64,000 nucleotides of DNA from assembly GCA_947561585.1 (NCBI GenBank), contig CANNZV010000272.1, positions 278,168 through 342,167 of the forward strand. Reading direction: 5' to 3'. A program made the translations under genes and the position numbers. The stretch comes from Caprella mutica (lineage: Eukaryota; Arthropoda; Malacostraca; Amphipoda; Caprellidae). Shown one piece after another: positions 26,176 to 37,365 of this stretch (positions within the stretch are counted from its first letter, which is position 1; each line of letters opens with the position of its first letter). The notes under the pieces were generated by a model. That model was not told the DNA's origin and searched no databases. It worked only from the letters and a program-made list of their open reading frames with translations.

Positions 26176-29100
26176 TATGTCTCTAAAATATCCATGCTAT
26201 TATCAAAATATATCTAAAATTAAAAACAAATTCACAGATAAATTTTAGCTACTAGTATACTGCATTCTAACGTGATAAGCACCATATAAAAATATATATT
26301 ATGAAACTATTTAAATTTGTTAACATAAAAACAATAAATTTAACACAAATATAGAAGAATGTTTGTAGCTATACTTCTATTGTGTATTTTTAAACTTTCA
26401 TTATCAAGATTCATTAGGGGTATTAGAGAGGTGCGTAGAATTTTCCCCACATATCTGGTGCATGCGATTTGCCACAATCAACTCTATCAAATAATGTATT
26501 GCTAGTCTTGCCTCATGATTATGGTTTAATTTAGTGGAGGAGTCAGGGTGATAAATATATTGTAGACTAGCCATAGGCAAAACAATAGGCTGTCAATTTT
26601 TCTGAATATCTAAATCAGTCAAGCCAGTAATTCAAACTTCTTATTAGCTAACAGTAATTAATTATTAGGTTTACATTTTGAATTAATGTCTATACCAAGA
26701 ATTTGAAGTTTCAACTCTGAAAGGATTTTTTAAAAAAGCAGTGAATCTGTTTGATAAATGGTTTTATCTAAACTGTGTAAATCAGTAAATGATAAGCAAA
26801 TCATTTAGAAAATTGTCATAAAGGATACAGATGCATGAGTAATAAGCTCTGTGGCAATCTGTAGAAATAGGGAAAATGTTCTCCAAGATATTTTTTGAGC
26901 TAGCAGAAATGACTTCAGTCCAATCTGTTTAGTTTTTTTAAATGCAAGCATGAGAATTATTACGTAAGTGTTCAAAATTTTCACAGTATGAACATGTAAG
27001 CATAGGATTTGATTTAGAATTGTTCTTCAAGATTCTGCTAAATCTTGTAAACATGTACCATATACTACAGACTGGTCTCTGAGGTTTTCAAATAGAAAAC
27101 CTTCATCTTGGACCCAAATTACAATTTTTAAATATCTTAAATGTGGCAACCTTGGATTAGGATTAGTTAGAATGGAAACAAATACATTTTCTCACTTCAA
27201 TGGCAACTTTCCCATGTGTCCGAAATTGTCCTAAGTTGATTACAAGAAAAAATAATTCTAAAGAATACCAGGTGGTAACAGGTACCACCCTGTATTACAT
27301 CAATTTATCTAAAGTTCTCGGTAATCTGGCAAACATTATTTAAGAAACCCTAAAATTTTCTTGATTCTCCGATTTCTTTACTTTTTGTTTCCAAATATTA
27401 AATGAATAATGGTAATGAAAAGCAAATGAGAAATACTTTATTTTGTGCTTTGTTTCCATCTAAATAAAAATATGAATAACAAACATTCATGCTTGTCTGC
27501 AGTGAAAAAGTTAGAAATGCTCTATATTCTGAAGACATACAGTGAAAATAAAAATAAAATGCAATATCGGCTATTTATTTCTATATTGCCATTGATTTTC
27601 AGAGACAGTAAGAAGAAATTCAGGTGAATATAGAAAAATTTGGGGATTCTTGACTAATCCAAAATTCATCAGACACACATTTCACATTGTAGCTAACATA
27701 TAAGGAAAATAAAAAAATCCTCACCAATTAGCTAGGATTCCCACACTCTGAAGCTTGAGGTTATGATAAACTATCTTAGCAAGTATCTGCGCATGTAATA
27801 CAGACTATTAATACATAGTGTGATTAATTTGATAGGAGAACAATTCCAGCCAAGAATATTTCTAAAACATTGCCAAAGAGAAATAGATAATGACAAATAG
27901 CTACCCAGTCTGCAGAAATAGAGAAAGTGTTCTTTTTTTTGATGAAGCTATTCACAGTAACAGAACACCACAGTAATGTTTTAAAAGGTGCAATGGATCA
28001 CGCCAGTCAGTATAGATATTGAATCTAAAATCATGCCAATCCTTTTAAATTAAACTCCCACATATTGGGATTTTTAATGCACATCAAACATAATTATGTG
28101 ATGTGCACTATGTAGTATATACAATATAATTGTAAATGAGATTATTGCAATACAAACCTCTTATACACTATGCAAGTATGCACTGGTGCAGTACATAGCT
28201 ACAGTCTACTCAATCTATGTAAAACAGTAAAACATGTTCTGTTCTGAATAAAGTTGAAAATTCATCACTCCTCATGAAAGGGTGACAAAAGCCCACACCG
28301 ACAAAAGCCCACACAGACAAAAGCTCACAGCGACAAAAAGCCCACACCGACAAAAGCCCACACCGACGAAAGCCATAAACAAACATATATTCTCTCAAAA
28401 ATAAGCAAATTAGAAATTTTCACTAGTTTTCTACAAATTAACATTACAAATTAGTTATTTCTCTCCATGAGCAAATTAAAGATCAAAAACACTGCCATTT
28501 TCTCGCCATTTAAATGGCGAGAAAAGCCATGTTTTATAACTTGGATTATCTGGAAATTTGAGTTTTGAAATTGATGCTTATTAGGTAGGTAATTTAGGTA
28601 TAGAGTTTGTAGAAAGTATTTACATGTAAACATAGGGATTAATTAGCATTTGTTTGCCAAGAAAATAACAAAAATATCACAAATTCTGCAGGGTGCCTGG
28701 TTATTTCCCAGACACATTTTGAAATGTTATAAATAAAGGTAGGTATCTGTATGACTTGCATTGTAATTTCATTTTAAAATTGTAGACCTGATAAACCAAT
28801 TAACATTAAAGTTTACACATGGGTAATTTTCAGGTTAGGACTTAGGCCTAATCAATTATTTACCGTGAATTACGGCACGGTATTACGATAACTTATGATG
28901 AAATTGAGTTGAATCAGTTGATCATAGACTGTACCCACAAATTCACAACAGTAAAAGTACATGATATTGTAACTGTATACCTAGTACCCAGTCTTAGAGT
29001 CTGTAGAATAGGGTAAGCTGGACACCATGATTTACCTGTTTTGTCTCTGATAATTACATGTAAACATAAGGATTAAACAATTAATTAACTTTTGTTTGCC

Positions 29101-29253
29101 AAGAATCTTGTAAAAAAAATATCACCAATTCTGCAAAGGTTGTTGACTACTCAGTCAGTCTGAGTAGGCCCCTTGCAATATTTCAAAGTATGGCAGGAAA
29201 GTCGCCAGTGTAGTGAGAAAATGAAATGGTCTCACTCTCCAAGATTGCTGAAC
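26176..29253. other. AT-rich spacer, no recognised gene
   Basis: No convincing coding sequence. Plus-strand 27,445-27,627 and minus-strand 28,451-28,633 are short frames without family features. The pentamer AGCTA/TAGCT is unusually frequent from about 22.5 kb through here. The only structured stretch is the 16-bp repeat at 28,284-28,374. Confidence 0.4.
28284..28374. repeat. 16-bp tandem repeat GACAAAAGCCCACACC, about 6 copies
   Basis: Copies run head to tail with small changes (CTCACAGC, one extra A, GACGAAAGCC). The array is much GC-richer than its surroundings. Its look resembles the TTCGCCGAA array at 54.4 kb and the GGACAATTGCC array at 40.9 kb, both short phrase repeats that could mark ends of non-autonomous elements. 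Confidence 0.85.
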
Positions 29254-29258
29254 CCAGG

Positions 29259-30205
29259 TGTCATGTTCACCATGATAATTTTTATTTTTCCTCATAAAAC
29301 TAAATTTAGGGTAATTTCCAAATTCATTTTAGGGTATTAGTTTCTGTATGTCTATAATAGACTTTCACCGGCGTGAAACTGACATTAAAAAAGAGTCTCC
29401 GTGCTCGTAGCATATATGTGATTAGCCGAGTGCTTATTGTTAAGGTAGCATTTATTTTTTCTTATTCTTATAAATTCTAATTATTACCAAACCCAGTTCA
29501 TAACCAATACTTGTCTCCTCAAATTTTCTTACTAATCAATCAGATCTGAATTACATCACTCTTTATCAGCTTTAGGACAGCGAATGTATTTAGCGGTCTG
29601 TCACGCTAGTGTGGCATCAGATACCTTTTTTATTTGTTAGATCTAGTAGTAGGTAGCCCTGATATATAACCAGTCATCATAATTTCGATACTTTACTAAA
29701 GTTCCTTTTTCATTCATGTATTTCATTTGTCGCTTCATATGCCAGTATTTTGTTCCATTTACCATAGCCATGAAACCTTTATTTTGTTCCAGGCATTATA
29801 TTCATAATGTACGTATTAACTTATAACTTATGTGTTCTGTGAAAGATTCTACTTCTCAAAAACCTTACACGCTATTACTCGTGCACTAACTTGGTAAGTT
29901 TATTTTTTTTATGTTGAGGTTGTTATAGGGTGAAATCTACATTGTAGTCTCATTCGTGATTACCGATCATGGACGATTGAATTTGTAGACTCTTTCGTCT
30001 TGATAGGTAGCTTTGATAGATAACTTTGAAGAGTAGCTCTTGTAGAATAATTAGATAAAATCCTCAATGTCTGTTACTTTATTTGTTTAATATTTTCGTT
30101 ATCTGAAAAACTTATCGTTTTCAGGTTACGAGCGTGAGTGAATAAATATACCAAGACGGCTACGTTCATTTACCTCGTTATCTGTTAAGATACCCTTTCG
30201 GTACA
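29259..30205 (+). repeat. 5' LTR of the BEL/Pao element
   Basis: Begins TGTCATGTTCACC and ends CTTTCGGTACA. Compared with the 3' LTR it shows scattered substitutions and a few 1-3-bp indels. Promoter and polyadenylation sites should lie here but were not pinned down. Confidence 0.93.
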
Positions 30206-30284
30206 GTAACCAAGTTAACGAGTGAGGCTGTAATAAGGAGAACTTTCTAGTTCGAAGATCGAACAAATCCCAATCAAACAAATA

Positions 30285-30455
30285 ATGTCTACCAGCGACC
30301 GCTTGGAGCATATCGGTGCGATCGGTAAGAGAACACGGCAGCCGCCGCCTTCCGTTGCAGAAAATTGTTACAAAAACTCAATTCGTGAGCTCTAAGAAAT
30401 CTGCGCTGAGATAAGCCAAATAGAGTTCACTCCACGAAGGAAAGAACACGGCCAC
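30285..30455 (+). pseudogene. Remnant of BEL/Pao gag N-terminus fused to pol by deletion
   Basis: The ATG at 30,285 opens a frame starting MSTSDRLEHIGAIGKR that hits a TAA near 30,392. The same frame then continues into the integrase-bearing ORF (171 bp, exactly 57 codons, from 30,285 to 30,456). The rest of gag, protease, reverse transcriptase and RNase H are absent, so a large in-frame internal deletion joined the two ends of gag-pol. The deletion point lies somewhere between about 30,390 and 30,460. Confidence 0.6.
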
Positions 30456-31862
30456 TTGAAGATTCTGAATTGCAATCTCAAGGAGAGGTGGACCCACTAC
30501 AGAGAACAGTATGAACTGTTCATCCAAGCTCTAGAAAACTTAGGCTCCATCAACGAACTCAAAACAATCCCTATTAGCGATCCACATACAAAGCTCGCTC
30601 CATTCATTGACGTAGACGGCATTATTAAAGTAGGCGGTCGCCTAAAAAATGCCGAAAATCCATGTATTATTAAACACCCTATCTTGCTCCCTCATAATCA
30701 TCATATCAGTCAACTAATTCTAGATTCAGTTCACAGGAAGACTGGCCATCAGGGACGCCACATAACTATGGGAGCACTAAGGGACGCCGGGTACTACCTT
30801 ATCAAAGGAAAGAAAATGGTGAAAAGTCACGTAAACAATTGCTTTACGTGCAGGCGTCTTAGAGCTACATGTATGGAACAATACATGGCAGATCTACCAG
30901 TCGACAGGTTGAACGCTAAATCGCCTTTCTCCAACGTGGGTATAGACGTATTTGGCCACTGGATGATACACGACGGCAGCACTACCCGTAAATCAGTCTC
31001 CAACAAAAAAATATGGGCAGTAATATTCACATGTTTGTATTCGAGGGCAGTTCATCTCGAACCGATTCCTTCTCTCAAAACGACCGCTTTTCAAAACGCT
31101 ATGAGACGTTTTTTCGCCATCAGAGGTCCCTGTAACCTAATCAGGTCTGATAGAGGAACCAACTTTATCAGCACATCCAAGGATTTGGATTTTCTAAAGA
31201 TTTGTCAGTTTCTTGAGCGAGAGAACTGCAAATGGGAATTCAATCCCCCACAAGCTTCACACTTCACCGGTGCATGGGAGCGAAAGATCAGTCAAGTGAG
31301 GAGAGTAATGGATGCAGCCTTGTTAAAAACCTCCGAGAGAAGTCTATCTAGAGACGAGCTGTACACTTTCCTGCAGGAGACAGCTAATATCGTAAACTCT
31401 ACACCCTTATGGGAGGTGTCAGACGACCCAAATGACCCCCAACCGATGAGCCCAGCTATGCTCCTGACTCAAAAGAGTAATACAAGAGCCGAGAACATCG
31501 AAACCTTTGGAGAGACGGACCAGCTAGAATATGGGAAGAGAAGGTGGCGACGAGTCCAGTACGTCGCCGACCACTTTTGGAAGGAATGGAGAAGGAACTA
31601 CCTCGAAGACCTCCGAATCCGTCAAAAGTGGGTAACTAAGAAGGCTACCTTAATAGCAGGAGACATAGTTCTCCTGAAAGACTCCACCTTGAAAAGAAAC
31701 GAGTGGCCAATTGCAGTCGTCGATCAAGTCTTCCAAAGTAGCGACAACTTGGTTCGCAAGGCTAAAATAAGGGTCCCAAAGAGCAACGGCAAGATCGTAC
31801 AGTCATCTAAGTTATTAAGACCAATAACTGAGTTGATACTACTCATTAGAAAACCAAATTGA
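30456..31862 (+). CDS. BEL/Pao integrase fragment (C-terminal part of pol)
   Basis: Open for 468 codons. An HHCC zinc-binding domain is visible (H93, H98, C129, C132), followed by the integrase core with D164 (GIDVFG), D232 (RSDRGTNF) and E275 (GAWERK), the D,D-35-E type set with BEL/Pao spacing. The C-terminal region from about residue 360 (RRWRRVQYVADHFWKEWRRNYL ending the core, then GDIVLLKD) matches the domain that closes BEL/Pao polyproteins. In a full element this enzyme inserts the cDNA into the host genome. Here it is the stump of a longer gag-pol, so the listed start is only where the frame opens (a TTG), not a proven initiation site. Confidence 0.93.
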   Translation: MKILNCNLKERWTHYREQYELFIQALENLGSINELKTIPISDPHTKLAPFIDVDGIIKVGGRLKNAENPCIIKHPILLPHNHHISQLILDSVHRKTGHQGRHITMGALRDAGYYLIKGKKMVKSHVNNCFTCRRLRATCMEQYMADLPVDRLNAKSPFSNVGIDVFGHWMIHDGSTTRKSVSNKKIWAVIFTCLYSRAVHLEPIPSLKTTAFQNAMRRFFAIRGPCNLIRSDRGTNFISTSKDLDFLKICQFLERENCKWEFNPPQASHFTGAWERKISQVRRVMDAALLKTSERSLSRDELYTFLQETANIVNSTPLWEVSDDPNDPQPMSPAMLLTQKSNTRAENIETFGETDQLEYGKRRWRRVQYVADHFWKEWRRNYLEDLRIRQKWVTKKATLIAGDIVLLKDSTLKRNEWPIAVVDQVFQSSDNLVRKAKIRVPKSNGKIVQSSKLLRPITELILLIRKPN

Positions 31863-31949
31863 ATGTCTATCGATATAGTTAGCTAATCTTCTTTTATATT
31901 TCGCTCTGTATCGGGGTGCTTTTTCGTCTTTTCTATACCTTCAACTTTC

Positions 31950-31967
31950 CGGAGAAACGGGGGGGAG
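31950..31967 (+). promoter_or_regulatory. Polypurine tract of the BEL/Pao element
   Basis: A purine-rich stretch, GGAGAAACGGGGGGGAG, ends directly at the TG of the 3' LTR. It is the expected plus-strand primer site. Confidence 0.85.
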
Positions 31968-32911
31968 TGTCATGTTCACCATGATAATTTCATTTTTCCT
32001 CATAAAACTAAATTTAGGGTAATTTCCAAATTCCTTTTAGGGTATTAGTTTCTGTATGTCTATAATAGACTTTCACCGGCGTGAAACTGACATTAAAAAA
32101 GAGTCTCCGTGCTCGTAGCATATATGTGATTAGCCGAGTGCTTATTGTTAAGGTAGCATTTATTTTTTCTTATTCTTATAAATTCTAATTATTACCAAAC
32201 CCAATTCATAACCAATACTTATCTCCTCAAATTTTCTTACTAATCAATCAGATCTGAATTACATCACTCTTTATCAGCTTTAGGACAGCGAAGGTATTTA
32301 GCGGTCTGTCACGCTAGTGTGGCATCAGATATCTTTTTTATTTGTTGATTTAGTAGTAGGTAGCCCTGATATATACCAGTCATCATAATTTCGATACTTT
32401 ACTAAAGTTCCTTTTTCATTCATGTATTTCATTTGTCGCTTCATATGCCAGTATTTTGTTCCATTTACCATAGCCATGAAACCTTTATTTTGTTCTAGGC
32501 ATTATATTCATAATGTACGTATTAACTTATAACTTATGTGTTCTGTGAAAGATTCTACTTCTCAAAAACCTTACACGCTATTACTCGTGCACTAACTTGG
32601 TAAGTTTATTTTTTTTATGTTGAGGTTGTTATAAGGTGAAATCTACATTGTAGTCTCATTCGTGATTACCGATCATGGACGATTGAATTTGTAGACTCTT
32701 TCGTCTTGATAGGTAGCTTCGATAGATAACTTTGAAGAGTAGCTCTTGTAGAATAATTAGATAAAATCCTCAATGTCTGTTACTTTATTTGTTTAATAAT
32801 TTCGTTATCTGAAAAACTTATCGTTTTCAGGTTACGAGCGTGAGTGAATAAATATACCAAGACGGCTACGTTCATTTACCTCGTTATCTGTTAAGATACC
32901 CTTTCGGTACA
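31968..32911 (+). repeat. 3' LTR of the BEL/Pao element
   Basis: Begins TGTCATGTTCACC and ends GGTACA, followed by the CCAGG target duplication. 944 bp. Confidence 0.93.
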
Positions 32912-32916
32912 CCAGG

Positions 32917-33685
32917 TTGGCACATTTAGGATTTTTTAAAAGTGAATCTTGGCTCCCAGGTGAAGTTTTTTTACTTGAAAACATCCTTATGCTTCATTTC
33001 TGATGCACGTAGCTACATCCTTTGAGACTATTTATTAGGCATTTCACCTGTTATTCAAATCTTTTAAAACCTATTTCATCCCTCCAAAGTCACAGAGTCC
33101 AAGCCAATTTGTATTTGTAGCTTGCTGAGTGAATTTGGCTCATTTTTGGATGATTTCAAGGGACACACTGAAACACGGAACTGCTGAAACTGCGAAAACT
33201 TTGCGCTCCGTAGTTCCGCAATTTAGCATCCTAATTTGCGGAACTGAAAAGCGGAACTCTGCAATTCAGCGTACTGAGATGCAGGACTGATGCGGAATAT
33301 TCGGCACTTCTGCAAATATTCTCATTATTAAAGTAAGTTTGGGCAACTTGAAGATGTCTGCCATTATCCAAAATTAGCAGAGCTCTTCTAATACACTTTC
33401 TCTCTCTACCTATCTTTGTCCGTACCTATTTATGCCAATTAAACATCGTCAGTAACATCTCAAACTTCGACATCACTATATTTCAACCACTTTCTCATGT
33501 TTGAAGTAAGTTTTGGACCACTTAAACTTGTCAGTCATTGTCCAAAATTAACAGAGCTCATCTTATACACTTTCTCTCTCTACCTATCTATGTCCATACC
33601 TATTTCTGCCAACCAAATATTGTCAGTATCCTCTAAATCTAAAATTAACATGGCAGCATAGGGATTAATTAAAAATTTCTTATTA
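32917..33685. repeat. Spacer with GCGGAACT inverted motifs and a ~175-bp direct duplication
   Basis: At 33,170-33,300 the word GCGGAACT or its inverse AGTTCCGC occurs repeatedly, giving local hairpin potential. At about 33,330-33,640 a ~175-bp unit occurs twice (GTAAGTTT, then CATTATCCAAAATTA, then CACTTTCTCTCTCTACCTAT). No coding potential. Confidence 0.65.
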
Positions 33686-33811
33686 GGGTAAACACACAGT
33701 TGTTGAACACGGCTAATCAAATGACTCGTCTTCAACTGCTTGACCTATCAAGACCTAGGTGAACGCCCACTATTCGTAAACTGTGTTCGTTCGACAACTG
33801 TGTGTTTATCC
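33686..33811. mobile_element. 126-bp MITE with TTA target duplication
   Basis: The left end is GGGTAAACACACAGTTGT and the right end, in reverse complement, is GGATAAACACACAGTTGT. TTA flanks both sides (33,683-33,685; 33,812-33,814). A 3-bp TTA/TNA duplication is typical of PIF/Harbinger MITEs, so I place it there tentatively. Confidence 0.75.
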
Positions 33812-33814
33812 TTA

Positions 33815-34852
33815 GTACCCTAAAGTCGCATCCACACTAGGTAGCTATCAATTTATTTTGGTAACTCTCCATGTATAAGAGTATGTCAGTTAAAGCCAAT
33901 TAATTGGCTTAAATTTGAAATGGTCAAATCTCAGATATGTCTAATTGGCTTTAAATTTTGAATTAATTCCTATGTTCCCATGTTAATTTTGGCTTGAAAT
34001 CTTCACAAAATGAGCCAAGTTGGCTTGGCTCAGTTTCTTTGGGAAATTTTGGCTCAGAAATTGGCATACAATTTTCCAGCCTCTGAAACATGGGTAACTC
34101 TTCAAACACAAACTCTAAAATATATGAACACAAACACTGCTAGTGTCCACTGTCACCGTGTCGGAGTGTCCACACAACGTTTTCAATGCTTAGCTTATTG
34201 AAGTAAAACTAACAAACTTTCAATTTCACCACTCTGCAGAGTTTGTGAAATATTTGAAAGATTCTTTTCTTGGCGAACAATTTGTAATTAATATTGAATC
34301 CCTATGTTTACATGTAATTAGCAGAGACAAAACAGGTAAATCTTGGCGACCAGCTTACCCAACTCTACAAACTGGTAATTTCACTGTTTGTGTTCGGAGT
34401 TTTTCAACAAGTTGGAAAACACAAGAATAGACGAATCTAGTGTTTGTCAATGACACAAATCACACAAACCAAACACTAAAATCAAAGAACACAAACAATG
34501 AAATAGACAAAAAGATTTATAGCGTGGATGCGGCTTAATTGGCTTTATCTGACACACTCTGAATTATTTGGAGAATGGAGAGACCTGGAAAGAATTTAAG
34601 ACCGTTGACAATTCTGAGACCGCAGATGGTGAGACCCACTCTTTATTAGGTAGGTACTTGCCTACTACTTGGAATAAAATGAAGACAAAACACAAAAGGG
34701 CTTAAAGACATGTATATAGGTAGGTATATTGGTTAAAGACTCAAAGTTCGCTATGTTAATGCACCTTACTAGGTACTGTAGGTACCTACCTAGCCTCTAA
34801 CCATGTTTCAGAAATCAGAGTGTGTCAGTTTAGTATCAGTTAAAGCCAATTA
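33815..34852. other. Spacer, no recognised gene
   Basis: Short plus frames at 34,010-34,201 and 34,245-34,430 show no family features. From 34,640 onward the tetramer-rich string TAGGTAGGTA and its complement are common. Similar segments near 33,870-34,030 and 34,810-35,190 (GTCAGTTAAAGCCAATTA, ATTCCTATGTTGCCATG-like) suggest an old direct duplication. Confidence 0.4.
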
Positions 34853-35046
34853 GGGTAAGTTCCGAATTATCGACCAGTTCTACATTTCGTACAATAATTT
34901 AAATTTGAAACAATTTATCCTAAAATTGTTTCAAATTTAAATTTAAAAAAAGAATAATTTTATTTTAAATAATTGTACGAAATGTGGAACTGGTCAATAA
35001 TTGAGAACTTGCTTCCACTGGTCGATAATTCGGAACTTACCTACCC
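34853..35046. mobile_element. 194-bp palindromic MITE (TA duplication), family copy A
   Basis: The ends read GGTAAGTTCCGAATTATCGA on the left and its complement on the right, flanked by TA. The middle is a long near-palindrome around ACATTTCGTACAATAATTTA, broken by ~28 bp on the right arm. The right terminus is present twice in slightly different form. Its relative is at 38,755-38,922. TA duplication suggests the Tc1/mariner group. Confidence 0.8.
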
Positions 35047-35048
35047 TA

Positions 35049-35954
35049 ATTGGTTTCAATTTCTGAAATAAAATTTCCACTTGGCTTGAAATTTTGAATT
35101 AATTCCTATGTTGCCATGTTAATGATTAATCTTTGCTTGAAATCATAATAAATTTTGATAAAAAAAAATTGGCTCATAATTGGCCAACTGCTTGTCACAC
35201 TATGAAACATGGGCCTCTAGGTACTGCTGAGTCAGTGCTGACCACACCAATACCATAATCATGAAATACCTATATAGGTAGCCTTATAAGTTAGGTTTGT
35301 TTGAAAATTGAACACACTTGTAAATGTTTAGTTAAAACATAGGTCAAGGCTCTAGCCAATGTGCCGAGATGGCTACCGAGGTTCTACTGTCCATAATTAT
35401 TATGGTTAGCCAGGTTAGGTCACTAAGTTTGGCCTCACATTCATGGATTCAATTTTCAACCACTTAACTACCTACTAGTTAGGTAGTACCTACCTACCTG
35501 GCTATAACTTTATAAGGATACATATACCTATCTGATTAGCCTATATATAGGGTAACTAGTAATGACTGTTATATATAGGTACCTAATTAGTTACGTATCC
35601 AGGAAGTTACAGGTTTGTCAGGTAACACTTTAAAAAATTGCAGCACTGGTTTGCCAGAATCTAGGTATCTCTTGTGAAAATAATCCCAGACTGACGCCAA
35701 GTTTTCGCGCGTAATCCTGACCCAACACAGGTCTCTGCAACTAAGTTGAAAGGGTACAGTAACATTTTAAGTTGTTGAGTAAAAATTTGACATTTCACAA
35801 TGTTATGCTCACAAGTGAAAACTCTAACAAATTTGAACTTGTTACGATAACATCATTGAAAATAAGCTGAAATGATACTATAACTAATATGCAATGTTAA
35901 GACAAGCTTTTCAAAGCCAACATTGGTATCAATGTAAAACGATTTCTCTGTGTG
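35049..35954. other. Spacer up to the right end of the large insertion
   Basis: No gene seen. It contains a cluster of AGGTA/TACCT words near 35,460-35,600. The last ~30 bp hold the right inverted end (TTTCTCTGTG). Confidence 0.4.
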
Positions 35955-35956
35955 TA

Positions 35957-36166
35957 AGATTTACAGTTTAATTTTAATATATTATTTGCAGTTTACTTCT
36001 AATATAACATTTTCAGTTTACTCCCAATATAACATTTTAAGTTTACTTCTAATATAACATTTGCAGTTTACTTCTAATATAATATTTGCAGTTTACTTCT
36101 AATATAACATTTGCAGTTTACTTCTGTTAGAACATTTGCAGTTTACTTCTGATATAACATTTGCAG
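35957..36166. repeat. 25-bp tandem array, right remnant
   Basis: About eight monomers of the same type as the main array, resuming in the correct register right after the TA duplication of the 16.8-kb insertion. This ties the two sides of the insertion to one original array. Confidence 0.95.
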
Positions 36167-36790
36167 TTTATATATTTCCATTCCTTAAATCTTATTGAAG
36201 TTTAGCCACTTATAATTATTTATTATTTAACAGTATCATTTATCCTGGCATATTCCAGAAACTTACTATCGGGCAATGAAATTATTTTAAGTTTGTAGCA
36301 TCTAAATAAGTTAACTAATGTACGGTTGAAAATAATAGTACTTTTTCTCGTTTTTAATCTTTACTAGATTTTTTTCTTGGGTAATGTCTTTGAATATTTT
36401 ATTATATTTCACTAATGCCTATCAACAAGGTACCCGTTCACCATTTATTCAATTCTAATTTGCAATTTTACTGTTCTGCGTCACAATCAGATTGAATATT
36501 GTGACAACCAGATGTTTGACAGGTTAATTTAGAAGCTGTATCAAAAAAAAAAAAAAAAAAAAAATTGACACCTAAGTGCATCAAGTGTACATACTCATGT
36601 TTTTCAAAACCTTCAAAGTGTTTCAGAGTAATGCACTTAGAAAGTGAGCTGAAAGTTCGCCCATTATTTTAACAAGGGTCACAACAACTACCTGTGATAG
36701 TCAGAACTATTCGTGATGGTTGAACCAATTATATGTAATGGTTATAACAACTGCAGAACAAAGCTACATCAACTACACCAATCACTTCTA
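36167..36790. other. Spacer with an A tract
   Basis: No gene. A run of about 22 A residues begins at 36,543; no target duplication or retrotransposon body was found beside it. Confidence 0.45.
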
Positions 36791-36900
36791 TGTGTTATAC
36801 CAACTACTCGTCTAGGTTATATCAACTACTCGTGTAGGCTATATCAACTACCCGGGTAGGTTATATCAACAACTCGTGTAGGTCATATAAACTACTAGTA
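36791..36900. repeat. 22-bp tandem repeat, ~4-5 copies
   Basis: The unit GGTTATATCAACTACTCGTG plus TA recurs every 22 bp from about 36,812, with degenerate copies before and after. Confidence 0.85.
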
Positions 36901-37365
36901 AAATAAGTAAAGGTATATCAACTATGTTGAAATCTCGGTCCGGTTAGCCAAACTTATAACATGACTTTTATTTACTCTATTAAATCATAATCTCGAGTTA
37001 GGTCCCGGTATCAATTAGATTAGACTATTTATTTTCTAAGACCAAATCTAACATGTTCATTTATTTTCTACTTTTGCTTCTATGATATGCATACTATTTT
37101 GATTTTAAAAATAATTGATCACCTAGGTCCTAGACTAATCTTTGTTTTTTGAAATGTTTTATTATTATTAGTAAATTAATAGATTATATTGAATAAATAA
37201 CTTCAATAGGTCAGTATATAAATAAGTAGGCTAGATAAATTAAATAACCAGGTTAGACTCTTAATTTAGACTTTAATTAAATACCAACAATGTATAATAT
37301 ATCAAAAGGCTCACCTCTGGCTGTAGTTCTCACTGCCAAATACCAGGACAGTGTTCTCCTTATTT
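36901..37365. other. Spacer
   Basis: AT-rich, no gene seen. A plus-strand frame opens at 37,290 but owes most of its length to the adjoining 27-bp repeat. Confidence 0.4.

Larger units (their letters stand above)
29259..32911 (+). mobile_element. BEL/Pao LTR retrotransposon, internally deleted
   Basis: The element has two LTRs of 947 and 944 bp with TG...CA ends, a 5-bp target duplication CCAGG (29,254-29,258 and 32,912-32,916), a polypurine tract before the 3' LTR, and a 1.76-kb interior that keeps only the start of gag and the integrase end of pol. The LTRs differ at roughly 15 positions, about 98.5% identical. Protease, reverse transcriptase and RNase H are missing, so it cannot move on its own. 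It inserted into the older 16.8-kb insertion. Confidence 0.93.
19118..35954. mobile_element. 16.8-kb insertion with TA duplication and CACACAGAGAAAT-type inverted ends
   Basis: The left end reads CACACAGAGAAATG from 19,118. The right end, in reverse complement, starts CACACAGAGAAATC and stops at 35,954. TA flanks both sides (19,116-19,117 and 35,955-35,956). Joining the flanks gives CTAATC-TA-AGATTT, an ordinary variant of the 25-bp monomer that also occurs elsewhere in the array, so the whole interval looks like one insertion event. TA duplication is the habit of the IS630/Tc1/mariner group, but no such transposase was recognised inside. Cargo: 86-bp subterminal repeats, a C2H2/DDE-like pseudogene, a SAM-domain gene, and nested younger elements (BEL/Pao 29,259-32,911; MITEs 33,686-33,811 and 34,853-35,046). 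An alternative is two related MITEs that captured the interval through rearrangement. Confidence 0.6.

Noticed and set aside
30126..31030. Minus-strand ORFs over the BEL/Pao element
   Set aside because: They overlap the LTR and the integrase gene antisense and have no family features.
19118..35954. Maverick/Polinton identity for the 16.8-kb insertion
   Set aside because: Size fits, but no polymerase B, packaging ATPase, capsid or retroviral-type integrase of its own was seen, the ends are short, and the duplication is TA rather than 6 bp. The one integrase belongs to the nested BEL/Pao element.
36543..36565. A tract as the tail of a LINE or processed pseudogene
   Set aside because: No upstream coding remnant and no flanking target duplication were found.
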